The notes under the pieces: model-generated
Seen by the model: the letters and a program-made list of their open reading frames with translations, nothing else
Database searches by the model: none
Told to the model about the DNA's origin: nothing
Translations under genes and position numbers: made by a program
Assembly: GCA_000438295.1 (NCBI GenBank)
Contig: FR901057.1
Location: forward strand, 1-14,134
DNA from: Clostridium sp. CAG:451
GTDB taxonomy: Bacteria > Bacillota_I > Bacilli_A > RF39 > UBA660
Length of the DNA stretch: 14,134 nucleotides
Reading direction: 5' to 3'
Part shown: positions 1-6,910 of the stretch, piece by piece
Position numbering within the stretch: the first letter of the stretch is position 1
Layout of the letters: every line of letters begins with the position of its first letter

Positions 1-263
1 TTTCCCTGTATTATTTTTCCGTTTTTCATAATAAATAAATTTAGATTTCTCTTTTTTCTTATCTTTAAATATTTCTTTAACGAAAAAGCAAACATAATGA
101 TAATGAAGGCGCTACAAATTCCTATAAATACAAGATAACTAACGTCAATAGCATCAAACCCATTAGATACAAACCATATTATTAAAAAAAGAAATACTGA
201 AACCAATATTATCATTTGAAATAAACTTTCACTACAATCTTCATCATGATAATTAATTTTCAT
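1..263 (-). CDS. Two-helix membrane protein, N-terminal part (runs off left edge)
   Basis: An open frame of 87 complete codons runs to the window edge without a stop. The ATG at 263 follows a strong Shine-Dalgarno (GGGGAGG, 7 nt spacer). A nearer-looking ATG at 270 hits a stop after five codons, so it is not the start. Residues 1-16 are polar and acidic. Residues about 17-39 and 43-61 are two hydrophobic helices separated by a short loop. A basic stretch (KKYLKIRKKR, 63-72) follows, placing the start of a soluble C-terminal part (LFIMKNGKIIQG) in the cytoplasm by the positive-inside rule. I do not recognise the family and the remainder is outside the window. A terminator and a promoter-like -10 box separate it from the SNF2 gene upstream, so it is probably its own transcription unit. 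Confidence 0.7.
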   Translation of the reverse strand, partial: MKINYHDEDCSESLFQMIILVSVFLFLIIWFVSNGFDAIDVSYLVFIGICSAFIIIMFAFSLKKYLKIRKKRNLNLFIMKNGKIIQG

Positions 264-286
264 TTGCCATCCTCCCCTCTACTATG

Positions 287-292
287 ATTATA
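287..292 (-). promoter_or_regulatory. -10 box (TATAAT) for the left-edge membrane protein gene
   Basis: On the minus strand a perfect TATAAT lies just after the terminator of the SNF2 gene. It predicts a transcript start near 280 and a leader of about 17 nt before the ATG at 263. No good -35 box is visible, because the T-run of the terminator occupies the spacer. The call rests on the -10 box and on its position. Confidence 0.4.
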
Positions 293-294
293 TC

Positions 295-322
295 AAAAAA
301 AGAAAAAAGTATCTAAATACTT
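295..322 (-). terminator. Intrinsic terminator after the SNF2 gene
   Basis: On the minus strand, immediately after the TAG stop, a 6-bp stem (AAGTAT / ATACTT, at 317-322 and 307-312, 4-nt loop) is followed by a T-rich run broken by a single C. The stem is weak but the position and T-tract fit a Rho-independent terminator for the rdgB-like/SNF2 unit. Confidence 0.6.
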
Positions 323-3300
323 CTATTCTCCACTAGATAATAATTTTTTAATATCTTTTTCTGATAATGATGATAAACTTTCACTATCACTTTTACCTTC
401 TATTAGATTTTCACTAAGAATCTTTTTCTTATCTTGTAGTTCAATAATTCGCTCTTCAATAGTACCTTTAGTTACTAACTTGATAACAGAAACAGTCTTA
501 GTTTGACCAATACGATGAGCTCTATCTGTCGCTTGATTTTCAGCCTGAGGATTCCACCAAATATCTAAGTGTATTACTGTATCAGCACCTGTTAGATTAA
601 GTCCTATTCCCCCTGATTTTAAAGTTATTAGGAAACAGTTAGTATCATCATTATTAAACTTATCTACCATATCCATTCTATCTTTACTCTTAACTGAACC
701 ATCTATCATATAGTAAGTTATATTATTCTTAGCAAATAGTTCTTTTACATTATCTAAAACTCTTTTAAAACTACTAAAAATTAATATCTTATGATTGTTA
801 TCAATACTTTCTTTTACAACTCTTAACAACTCATCAATCTTAACCCTATCACCAGTATAATTTTCATACATAACTGATGGATCAATACATATTTGTCTTA
901 GTTTCATTAATAGTTGTAATATTTTCATTCTGGACTTTTCAAAGCCACCGTCTCTTATCATTTCATCCATTTCTTTTTTAGTATCTTTTAAGACTTTCAT
1001 ATAAAGCATTTTTTGTTTATCTGGTAAATCTATATATATTTTATTTTCAATTTTTTTAGGAAGTGACTTAACAACATCACTTTTCTTTCTTCTTAAAATA
1101 AATGGTTTAATTTGATTACTTAAGTTATTTAACACTTCTAGTCCTTTTTCATCTACATCTTTGATATTATATTTCTCTCTAAACTTAACTACGCTATTTA
1201 AATAGCCTGGCATAATAAAGTCAAAGATACTCCATAGTTCGGTAACATTATTTTCAACTGGAGTTCCCGTTAAAGCTATTTTACACTTAGCTTTAATCTT
1301 TTTAATTTCTCTAGTCATAGTAGCTTGATAATTCTTAATATTTTGAGCTTCATCTACAACACATAATTCAAAATTCATATCTTCATATTCATCTTTATCA
1401 TTTCTAATTAGTCCATAACTAGTAATAAAAATATTATATTTATCTTTATTAGCAAATATTTCTTGTCTTTTAGCTACTGTATCTGATACTGCTACATATT
1501 TTAACTGTGGTGCAAACTTAGCAAATTCTTTTTCCCAGTTATAAACAAGAGCTGTAGGTACTACAATAATTATCTTAGCTAGAGGCTTTTCTTTTAATAT
1601 TTGTTTGATAAAAGTAATTGTTTGTAGACTCTTACCTAGTCCCATCTCATCAGCTAAAATACCACCCAAATCACATTTATATATAGTATTTAACCATTTA
1701 ACACCATTTTTTTGATAATCTCTTAATATTTTTTCATCATCTTTATCAAAAGAAACACTTAAGTTTTTATACCTTTTAAAGTTAGAAATAAACTCATCAA
1801 ATAAATTATTAGTTTCAATATTTTTATATTTACTATTCTTTAAACTATCAATATATATAGCTCTATATTTAGGAATAACTGCATCCCCTTCTAAGATGTC
1901 AGTTTTTGATAAATCAAGATCTGTTATTAAATTATTTAATTGCTCTAGCTCTTCATTATCTTCTAAGGATACTACATTATTATTCTTTAGTTTATAATAC
2001 TTTTTCTTTTGTTTCAAAGCACTAAATAGACTATTTAAATCTTCTTGATTAATTCCTTCTACACTAAACTTATAAGACATTATTCCATCTTGTCCAATAC
2101 TAAAGTTACTACTAGTAGAAACATTTTTCAAAACTTTAGTATTATCTATTTTCTTACTAGTAAATACTTGATACTTTTCTGATAGACTTGCAAGTACTTC
2201 ATCTAAGAAATAATACATCTCATCATCATCTGTCATAATAAAAGAATTTTTATCTTCTATAAATTTATAGTTTAAGATATCTTCAACTACTTCAGCCTCA
2301 TAATCATTATCTCTTAAAAAATCCGTCTTATCAAAATAATTAATCTCTTTTCCTTTATAATCTAAGACAATATCACATTTAAGTTTAGAATAAGATATAT
2401 CAAAGTATAACTTAACACTAGGTTTAGAAGGTAATTCTATTTCTGTTACATTACTATCTATGGTAATATTATTTTTAACATTACTTAATAAGCCATTGTT
2501 AAATTCTTTAATACTATTTTTATCAAAGACTAATTCATCTATCTTTCTTTGTCTTAATTGGGTTAGTAAGTCTCTATCTTTTCTATCTAATATATATAGG
2601 TTATGATTATAAGTAGCAAATTTATAGTCATAATCTAAAAATTTATAGTTTTCTACATCTTCTAATCTTAAGACGAAGTTACCATCACTATCTTTACTAA
2701 GATTATATTCCGTTGGTAAGCCATTATAAATGTTATAAATTGTACCACTACCCTTTATAGTAAATTCCTTTTCTCCTATAATATTTAATATTGTTTCAAA
2801 CGTTTTAATATCAATTGATATATAACTACTTGCAGAATAATAATATCCACTTCTTTGACTTCCTATCAAGTCACCAAGATATTCAAGTAATTCACTATCT
2901 TTATTATCAAAATAAAATTTATTAGGACTATAGGTTAAGTTTTTTCCAAATACATATTCTTTTCTTTCATTATAAGCATCTATAAAACTAGAAGCTTTAC
3001 TATAGGTAGATAAAGTATACTTTTTCTTATTACCTATCTTTATCTTTAAATAAATATCTCTATAACTAAATTGAAATTCTAAGTTTATATCTAGTCTTTC
3101 TTTGATTGTATTTGAATCATTATTTTTATAACTTGCTAGTATTTCTTTTGATAAAGCTAGTTTATCTATAAATTCATAACTTGCGATATCTTCATAATCA
3201 TCTATTAAAACAGCTGCTACATGTTTACACGTCTTAGCTATTTCAAACTGTGGACAATTACAAGAGTATCCTTCTATATCAGCACCATTATTTTTAATTT

Positions 3301-3463
3301 TAACGGTATAAATTCTTCTTGATGATTCTGATTTTACACGATATATATGCATAAAACTACTAGCTAATTTAGTAGTATCTTCTTTTTCAATATCACTACT
3401 ATACCATCTTCCCTTTACAAAGGAGTCTCTTCCTACAATTCCTAATATATATCCATAATTCAT
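323..3463 (-). CDS. SNF2-family helicase-like ATPase with N-terminal SWIM zinc finger
   Basis: The product is 1046 aa and full length for the bacterial SWIM-SNF2 class. Residues 68-81 hold a SWIM zinc-binding motif, CxC-x8-CxH (C68, C70, C79, H81). A long, poorly conserved middle region follows, in the position of the SNF2-associated domain. The SNF2 ATPase core runs from about 575: Walker A in DEMGLGKS (about 604-611), the DEAQ box near 704, motif III (LTGTPVENN), and the C-terminal helicase lobe with SGGIGLNLTGAD (about 950) and the arginine-finger motif HRIGQ (about 982). SNF2 proteins translocate on double-stranded DNA and remodel protein-DNA contacts; the bacterial SWIM-SNF2 proteins have no settled physiological role. 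The ATG has a GGAGGT site 5 nt upstream. It begins 25 nt after the pyrophosphatase gene on the same strand, so the two are probably cotranscribed. The terminator at 295-322 closes the unit. Confidence 0.95.
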   Translation of the reverse strand: MNYGYILGIVGRDSFVKGRWYSSDIEKEDTTKLASSFMHIYRVKSESSRRIYTVKIKNNGADIEGYSCNCPQFEIAKTCKHVAAVLIDDYEDIASYEFIDKLALSKEILASYKNNDSNTIKERLDINLEFQFSYRDIYLKIKIGNKKKYTLSTYSKASSFIDAYNERKEYVFGKNLTYSPNKFYFDNKDSELLEYLGDLIGSQRSGYYYSASSYISIDIKTFETILNIIGEKEFTIKGSGTIYNIYNGLPTEYNLSKDSDGNFVLRLEDVENYKFLDYDYKFATYNHNLYILDRKDRDLLTQLRQRKIDELVFDKNSIKEFNNGLLSNVKNNITIDSNVTEIELPSKPSVKLYFDISYSKLKCDIVLDYKGKEINYFDKTDFLRDNDYEAEVVEDILNYKFIEDKNSFIMTDDDEMYYFLDEVLASLSEKYQVFTSKKIDNTKVLKNVSTSSNFSIGQDGIMSYKFSVEGINQEDLNSLFSALKQKKKYYKLKNNNVVSLEDNEELEQLNNLITDLDLSKTDILEGDAVIPKYRAIYIDSLKNSKYKNIETNNLFDEFISNFKRYKNLSVSFDKDDEKILRDYQKNGVKWLNTIYKCDLGGILADEMGLGKSLQTITFIKQILKEKPLAKIIIVVPTALVYNWEKEFAKFAPQLKYVAVSDTVAKRQEIFANKDKYNIFITSYGLIRNDKDEYEDMNFELCVVDEAQNIKNYQATMTREIKKIKAKCKIALTGTPVENNVTELWSIFDFIMPGYLNSVVKFREKYNIKDVDEKGLEVLNNLSNQIKPFILRRKKSDVVKSLPKKIENKIYIDLPDKQKMLYMKVLKDTKKEMDEMIRDGGFEKSRMKILQLLMKLRQICIDPSVMYENYTGDRVKIDELLRVVKESIDNNHKILIFSSFKRVLDNVKELFAKNNITYYMIDGSVKSKDRMDMVDKFNNDDTNCFLITLKSGGIGLNLTGADTVIHLDIWWNPQAENQATDRAHRIGQTKTVSVIKLVTKGTIEERIIELQDKKKILSENLIEGKSDSESLSSLSEKDIKKLLSSGE

Positions 3464-3488
3464 CTAATACCTCCAGGAACAATATTTA

Positions 3489-4118
3489 CTATAAAACACT
3501 TTTAGCGATAAATTCTATAACATCACTTTCATCTTCTTTGATATTTTCTTTATCCTCACTAGTCATATCTGTGAAATATTTATTTAGTTTTTTATTTACC
3601 GATATACTATTAAGTGGATAACCAGGATCAATTTTATCAGTTGGTTTATCTACTAAATAAAAATCATCTTTACTCCATGTATAAGTAGATGCTTTTCCGT
3701 TGTTTATTACTGCTATACCATATACCCATCTACAAGTTAATTTGCCAGAAGCTGAATAAGTATGTGCCAAATTAGAATAGTAATCAATCATCTCTTCATC
3801 AGTTAGTCTTTTTCCATTAACTCTTCTTACATACATACCAGGTTGTTTATCATCTTTTATATTTTCTATATACAAGTTATCATCCATAGCAAAGACAGGA
3901 ATATCTATTTCTTTAGCATAACTTCTTGCTTTGATAAGGGCATTTTCAATAGCATTTCTGCCATTTTCAACAACTTCTACTTTCTTATCTAAATCATTTA
4001 TAGTAATTATTTCAATTCCTTTTTTTAACAATCCATCTTTAAATCTTAAAGCTTTGCTTTCATTTCCAGTAGCAAACAATATTTTCTTATTAAGTAAATG
4101 ATTCGTATTCTCTTTCAT
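3489..4118 (-). CDS. Divergent Ham1/RdgB-like non-canonical purine NTP pyrophosphatase
   Basis: The product is 209 aa, close to the family's usual length. The Ham1 family hydrolyses ITP, dITP and XTP to the monophosphate and cleans the nucleotide pool. Family motifs seen are FATGN at 15-19 (nucleotide-binding N-terminus), ENALIKA at 58-64, the acidic active-site pair D79/D80, and PGMYVRR at 93-99 (canonical PGVYSAR). DPGYPLN at 164-170 replaces the usual GYDP-F segment. Two departures stand out. ADDSGL has become AMDDNLYIE, and the C-terminal SHR purine-recognition motif is missing: the stretch after MTSEDKENI reads KEDESDVI. Membership in the fold looks safe, but substrate choice may differ, so I withhold the symbol rdgB. 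The start has a GGGAG site just upstream. The gene lies behind an unusually long leader and shares a transcript with the SNF2 gene. Confidence 0.85.
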   Translation of the reverse strand: MKENTNHLLNKKILFATGNESKALRFKDGLLKKGIEIITINDLDKKVEVVENGRNAIENALIKARSYAKEIDIPVFAMDDNLYIENIKDDKQPGMYVRRVNGKRLTDEEMIDYYSNLAHTYSASGKLTCRWVYGIAVINNGKASTYTWSKDDFYLVDKPTDKIDPGYPLNSISVNKKLNKYFTDMTSEDKENIKEDESDVIEFIAKSVL

Positions 4119-4345
4119 ATTCTCCCTCTTTTTTTATATGTGAAGTTGAAAAACTATAATCTTATAAATCTTCTTTATTACAACTCCAACTTGTCACACA
4201 ATCAAATTTCTTACTCGAGTGGTGTTAACAAGGCTCAATATCTGTTTCATTTTTATCTAAATAATTTCAACTTTAAAGTTTAAGTCTATTCCCACAATTT
4301 TAGTGGTTTATTACAATTAAGGCAAGTCTTGCCTTCTAACAGCTA
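4119..4345 (-). promoter_or_regulatory. Long leader with inverted repeats, possible structured RNA of unknown family
   Basis: This stretch has no convincing gene. On the minus strand a promoter at 4352-4380 would start a transcript near 4345, about 225 nt before the pyrophosphatase ATG. Visible structure includes a 7-bp hairpin AAGGCAA-GAC-TTGCCTT (4319-4335) at the 5' end, a short CCAC/GTGG hairpin (4292-4306), and a 12-bp palindrome AACTTTAAAGTT (4269-4280). A perfect 9-bp inverted repeat (4143-4151 with 4265-4273) could close a domain of about 130 nt. Inside that domain, CTTGT and ACAAG with an adjoining CAC/GTG can pair. No terminator-like T-run precedes the gene. It could be a regulatory leader or a separate small RNA. 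It does not match riboswitch cores, 6S, RNase P, tmRNA or SRP RNA as I know them. Confidence 0.35.
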
Positions 4346-4351
4346 CATATT

Positions 4352-4380
4352 AGTATACAAAAAAAAAGATATATTTACAA
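4352..4380 (-). promoter_or_regulatory. Sigma-A type promoter for the leader, pyrophosphatase and SNF2 genes
   Basis: On the minus strand TTGTAA (4375-4380) and TATACT (4352-4357) are separated by exactly 17 bp, predicting a start near 4345. It lies just downstream of the BI-1 terminator, as expected for a new transcription unit. Confidence 0.6.
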
Positions 4381-4406
4381 ACTATTTCTTTAACTTTTCG
4401 TCAATA

Positions 4407-4435
4407 TATAAAAGACTGAAATAAAATCAGTCTTT
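4407..4435 (-). terminator. Terminator hairpin after the BI-1 gene
   Basis: Five bases past the BI-1 stop codon region, a perfect 9-bp stem (AAAGACTGA / TCAGTCTTT, at 4427-4435 and 4411-4419) with a 7-nt loop is followed on the minus strand by TATATATT. The stem is good. The tail is A/T-mixed rather than a pure T-run, so termination may be partial. Confidence 0.65.
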
Positions 4436-4440
4436 AAATC

Positions 4441-5082
4441 TTACTTACTATCATTATTACCAAATAATTGGACTAAATAAATGAAAATATTAATAAAATC
4501 TAAGTATAATTGAAATGCTCCATATATAGCTCCATTTTCTTCACCAAGACTATCAAATAGTATTGGTAATTTCTTGACATCATAACCAATATAGCCGATG
4601 AACACTAGTATTCCAATAATACAGATTATAAGATCAAACATACTACTTCCAACAAATATATTAATTATACTTGCAACAATTATTGCTAGCAACATCATAA
4701 ATAGAATAGTTCCCAGTTTATCAAGTGATAATTTAGTAAACATTCCAAATAAAGCAAACAATCCAAACACAAGTGCAGTTACTAAAAATATAAGTATTAA
4801 GCTTTTCATATCAAAGGCTATAAATATAGTAGAAAATGTTATTCCTGTTACAAATGAATATAGTAAATAGCAAAATGTTGCCATAGCACTACTCATCTTA
4901 TGAATACGAGCTGATAAAAAGATAGCCAGTCCAAACTCCACTAGCAACACTACTATATAGCCTGCTCCACTCATTAGATTAATGATAGCATTTTCATAAT
5001 TAGAAAAAAATGCACCTGTAGCAAACGTTAATAATAATCCTACAAATAACCAACCATATACTTTAGAATATATCTTATTCAT
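4441..5082 (-). CDS. Bax inhibitor-1 (BI-1/YccA) family integral membrane protein
   Basis: The product is 213 aa from the start chosen here, with about seven hydrophobic helices. The last part carries the family's hallmark: GYIGYDVKKL, then YGAFQLYLDFINIFIYLVQLFG at the C-terminus. Bacterial BI-1/YetJ-type proteins are pH-sensitive membrane channels or leaks, best studied for calcium. Their physiological role in Firmicutes is unclear. Start: the frame is open from an ATG at 5097, but the codons after it contain the Shine-Dalgarno (GGAGG, 5 nt before the ATG at 5082). The promoter at 5102-5130 would start transcription near 5095, leaving the 5097 ATG outside the message. The gene follows rsmD but has its own promoter and terminator, so it is probably monocistronic, possibly with some read-through from rsmD. 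Confidence 0.92.
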   Translation of the reverse strand: MNKIYSKVYGWLFVGLLLTFATGAFFSNYENAIINLMSGAGYIVVLLVEFGLAIFLSARIHKMSSAMATFCYLLYSFVTGITFSTIFIAFDMKSLILIFLVTALVFGLFALFGMFTKLSLDKLGTILFMMLLAIIVASIINIFVGSSMFDLIICIIGILVFIGYIGYDVKKLPILFDSLGEENGAIYGAFQLYLDFINIFIYLVQLFGNNDSK

Positions 5083-5101
5083 CTTCCCCTCCTTCATCTT
5101 T

Positions 5102-5130
5102 AGTATAGCATATTTCTATTCTTTTACCAA
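5102..5130 (-). promoter_or_regulatory. Promoter of the BI-1 gene (extended -10)
   Basis: On the minus strand TTGGTA (5125-5130), a 17-bp spacer and TATACT (5102-5107) with TG one base upstream form an extended -10 promoter. The predicted start near 5095 gives a leader of about 13 nt to the ATG at 5082. It overlaps the space right after the rsmD stop. Confidence 0.65.
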
Positions 5131-5135
5131 TTAAT

Positions 5136-5672
5136 TTATGACTTTCTAAGAATTAAAATAAACTTATCTCCAAACTTTCTCTTCTTTAGGACAGAGTAAT
5201 AATCACTATAAATAAGTTTATCTTTACTATCACTTTCTAAGATAACTAAACCATTATCAATTAACAAATCATACCTTTCAATTAGAATAAGAGCATCCTT
5301 AATAAAACTAGTTTTATAAGGTGGATCTATAAAGATTAAACTATATTTATCATTAGTCTCTTTCAAAAAAGTTCTAAAATCTTTTAGATAAACTTTGCCA
5401 TTTTCTATATTTAGTTTTGCTAAATTTTCATTAATTGTTTTAACTGCTACTTTATTACTATCTATAAAAGTACAATTACTAGCTCCCTCACTCATTGCCT
5501 CCAAGCCTAAATTACCACTACCAGCAAACAAGTCTAAACAATTACTATTATCTATATAGTTTTGAATCATAGCAAACAATGATTCTTTCACTCTATCCAT
5601 AGTAGGACGAGTACCAACTATATCAAAGCCAATAATATTTCTTCCCTTATATTTTCCACTAATTATCTTCAT
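5136..5672 (-). CDS. rsmD: 16S rRNA (guanine966-N2)-methyltransferase
   Basis: The product is 178 aa, the normal RsmD length. The enzyme transfers a methyl group from S-adenosylmethionine to the N2 of G966 (E. coli numbering) in the small-subunit rRNA during 30S assembly. Diagnostic motifs are the N-terminal ISGKYKGR (4-11) with TRPTMDRVKESLF (21-33), the SAM-binding motif I DLFAGSGNLG (47-56), and the catalytic DPPY (116-119). Its start lies inside the end of the YlbF-like gene (14-nt overlap) with an AGGAG site about 9 nt upstream, so translation of the two is likely coupled. In Bacillus the order is ylbF-ylbG-rsmD(ylbH)-coaD. Here ylbG and coaD are absent from the neighbourhood and the BI-1 gene follows. 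Confidence 0.95.
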   Translation of the reverse strand: MKIISGKYKGRNIIGFDIVGTRPTMDRVKESLFAMIQNYIDNSNCLDLFAGSGNLGLEAMSEGASNCTFIDSNKVAVKTINENLAKLNIENGKVYLKDFRTFLKETNDKYSLIFIDPPYKTSFIKDALILIERYDLLIDNGLVILESDSKDKLIYSDYYSVLKKRKFGDKFILILRKS

Positions 5673-5925
5673 CTTTTATTTCTCCTAAACACTTGTTACA
5701 TGAAAATATTAAAAGATTAAGTCTATTTTCTAATTGCTTATATCTTTTATATTTATTATTATTATATATTTCTTTTCTTAGATTATTGTTATAAGTCTCA
5801 TGATACGTCTTTATTTTATTAACCAATTCAACATCATTATATATATCGTCTAAGCTATTTTCTATCTCTTTTTTTATTGTAGAATTATCAATCATATAAA
5901 TAAGTTCTTGATAAGTATTTAGCAA
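5659..5925 (-). CDS. Short YlbF-like protein (Com_YlbF family) with a C-terminal CxxC, TTG start
   Basis: The product is about 88 aa from the start chosen here, shorter than Bacillus YlbF (about 150). It is helical and charged with a pattern fitting the YlbF/YmcA family: YQELIYMIDNS, an acidic helix, KIKTYHETY, then KYKRYKQLENRLNLLIF. It ends in CNKC plus an acidic tail. Position supports the call, since ylbF lies just before rsmD in Bacillus. There YlbF, YmcA and YaaT form the Fe-S binding Y-complex that acts with RNase Y in mRNA processing. Start: the longest frame begins at an ATG at 5946, but that codon overlaps the -10 box and has no ribosome site. A near-perfect Shine-Dalgarno (GGTGGTGAT) precedes a TTG at 5925-5923. 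A distant homologue or an unrelated small helical protein remains possible. Confidence 0.65.
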   Translation of the reverse strand: MLNTYQELIYMIDNSTIKKEIENSLDDIYNDVELVNKIKTYHETYNNNLRKEIYNNNKYKRYKQLENRLNLLIFSCNKCLGEIKDEDN

Positions 5926-5944
5926 ATTTATCACCACCAACAAC

Positions 5945-5953
5945 ATTATAGCA
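5945..5953 (-). promoter_or_regulatory. Extended -10 promoter of the YlbF-like/rsmD unit
   Basis: TGCTATAAT on the minus strand is a consensus extended -10. No convincing -35 is visible, which such promoters tolerate. The start near 5938 leaves about 13 nt before the TTG at 5925 and excludes the upstream ATG. Divergent from the hydrolase promoter; the AT-rich stretch between (5954-6089) shows only short A/T inverted repeats and no gene. Confidence 0.55.
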
Positions 5954-6089
5954 AATATATTAAGGAAGTAACACTACTTTTAATTATTAACCATTTAATG
6001 ATACTATTAATATTTATAAATAAGAAGCTTTATTTTTTAATATTTATTTAAACATCTTAGTATAGTAAATAAATTCCAAAGTAAAACAT

Positions 6090-6118
6090 TTCACATTTCC
6101 CCCTTGATTTCATATGAT
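6090..6118 (+). promoter_or_regulatory. Promoter of the alpha/beta hydrolase gene
   Basis: TTCACA (6090-6095), a 17-bp spacer and TATGAT (6113-6118) form a sigma-A type promoter with a predicted start near 6125. The leader would be only about 10 nt, with the AGGTGAT ribosome site almost at the 5' end. Confidence 0.5.
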
Positions 6119-6134
6119 AAATTAGGTGATTATT

Positions 6135-6896
6135 ATGTACATTACTTATAAGAATATTAAACTTTACTATGACAAGATTGGTAATAAAAAAGATGTAATT
6201 GTAATACTACCTGGTTGGGGTAATACTAAAGATACTTTTAAAACAATGATTGATTCTTTAAAAGATAATTATACTATCTATATTGTAGACTATCCAGGTT
6301 TTGGTAAAACACCATTCCCTAAGAAGGTTTTAACCATGCATGATTATGCAGCTCTGATTATTACTTTATTTGATAAAGAAAAAATTACTAATCCTTATAT
6401 AATAACTCACTCTTTTGGAGGAAGAATTGCTATTCTTTTAACTGGTTTATATAATATAAGAGTTAAAAAGTTATTACTAATAGATAGTGCTGGTATAAAA
6501 CCTAAGATGACAATAGCTAAATGGTTTAGATTAAAAAGTTATAAGTTATTACAAAAACTAGCTAAAGTTATTCCTTTTAAATATAGAGCTAGATATAAGA
6601 ATAAGATCTTTAAGATGTTCGCTTCTAGTGATTATAAATCTTTAAATAAAGAAGAAAGAGAAACTTTTAAAAATATTGTTAATTTAGACCTTACTGATTA
6701 CCTTACTAATATAAAGACAGAAACTTTACTAATTTGGGGAGATAAAGATTATGATACTCCTTTAAGGGATGGTATTTTAATGAAGAGGAAAATAAAGAAT
6801 AGTGAGCTTATTGTCTTTAAAGATTCTACTCACTACTCTTATTTAGAAAATTTAGATGTAATTTTAAGAATTATTTATATCTATTTTAATGACTAA
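6135..6896 (+). CDS. Alpha/beta-fold hydrolase, substrate unknown
   Basis: The product is 253 aa. The oxyanion-side motif LPGWGN lies at 25-30, the DYPGFGKTP loop at 52-60, and the nucleophile elbow HSFGG at 92-96 puts the catalytic serine at S93. The acid is most likely D205 in WGDKDYDTP and the base H233 in THYSYLEN, so the triad is complete and the enzyme should be active. Cap residues are rich in lysine and arginine. The fold covers esterases, lipases and peptidases, and sequence alone does not choose between them. No signal peptide is seen, so it is cytoplasmic. Start: an in-frame GTG at 6126 lies within the ribosome site AGGTGAT (6124-6130), which serves the ATG at 6135. It is the only plus-strand gene here, divergent from the YlbF-like/rsmD unit and convergent with lepA. 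Confidence 0.9.
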   Translation: MYITYKNIKLYYDKIGNKKDVIVILPGWGNTKDTFKTMIDSLKDNYTIYIVDYPGFGKTPFPKKVLTMHDYAALIITLFDKEKITNPYIITHSFGGRIAILLTGLYNIRVKKLLLIDSAGIKPKMTIAKWFRLKSYKLLQKLAKVIPFKYRARYKNKIFKMFASSDYKSLNKEERETFKNIVNLDLTDYLTNIKTETLLIWGDKDYDTPLRDGILMKRKIKNSELIVFKDSTHYSYLENLDVILRIIYIYFND

Positions 6897-6910
6897 TCAT
6901 TTTAATTTTT
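6888..6910 (+). terminator. Weak terminator at the hydrolase/lepA junction
   Basis: A 5-bp stem AATGA-CTAA-TCATT (6888-6901) overlaps the hydrolase stop codon and is followed on the plus strand by TTAATTTTT. It would act only for the plus strand, since the minus-strand side has an A-run instead. The stem is short. Confidence 0.35.

Noticed and set aside
4194..4250. 18-codon minus-strand frame in the leader (starts MKQILSLVN, ends in TGA), possible leader peptide
   Set aside because: No ribosome binding site precedes the ATG and the composition shows no attenuator-like codon run.
4098..4283. 61-codon plus-strand open frame across the pyrophosphatase start and its leader
   Set aside because: It overlaps a supported gene, has no ribosome site or promoter, and its residues are those expected from AT-rich noncoding DNA.
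4269..4345. Plus-strand stretch with AATTAAGGCAAGTCTTGCC that resembles a tracrRNA nexus hairpin
   Set aside because: No cas gene, CRISPR array or repeat is in the window, no T-run terminator follows on the plus strand, and a good minus-strand promoter explains the region better.
4119..4345. 6S RNA, RNase P RNA, tmRNA, SRP RNA or a purine riboswitch in the leader
   Set aside because: The conserved cores I know for these families are not present; without covariance models the region stays unassigned.
5954..6089. Short A/T inverted repeats between the divergent YlbF-like and hydrolase promoters (for example AAATAA...TTATTT near 6021-6035)
   Set aside because: Stems are short and pure A/T, expected by chance at this base composition, and no gene ends there.
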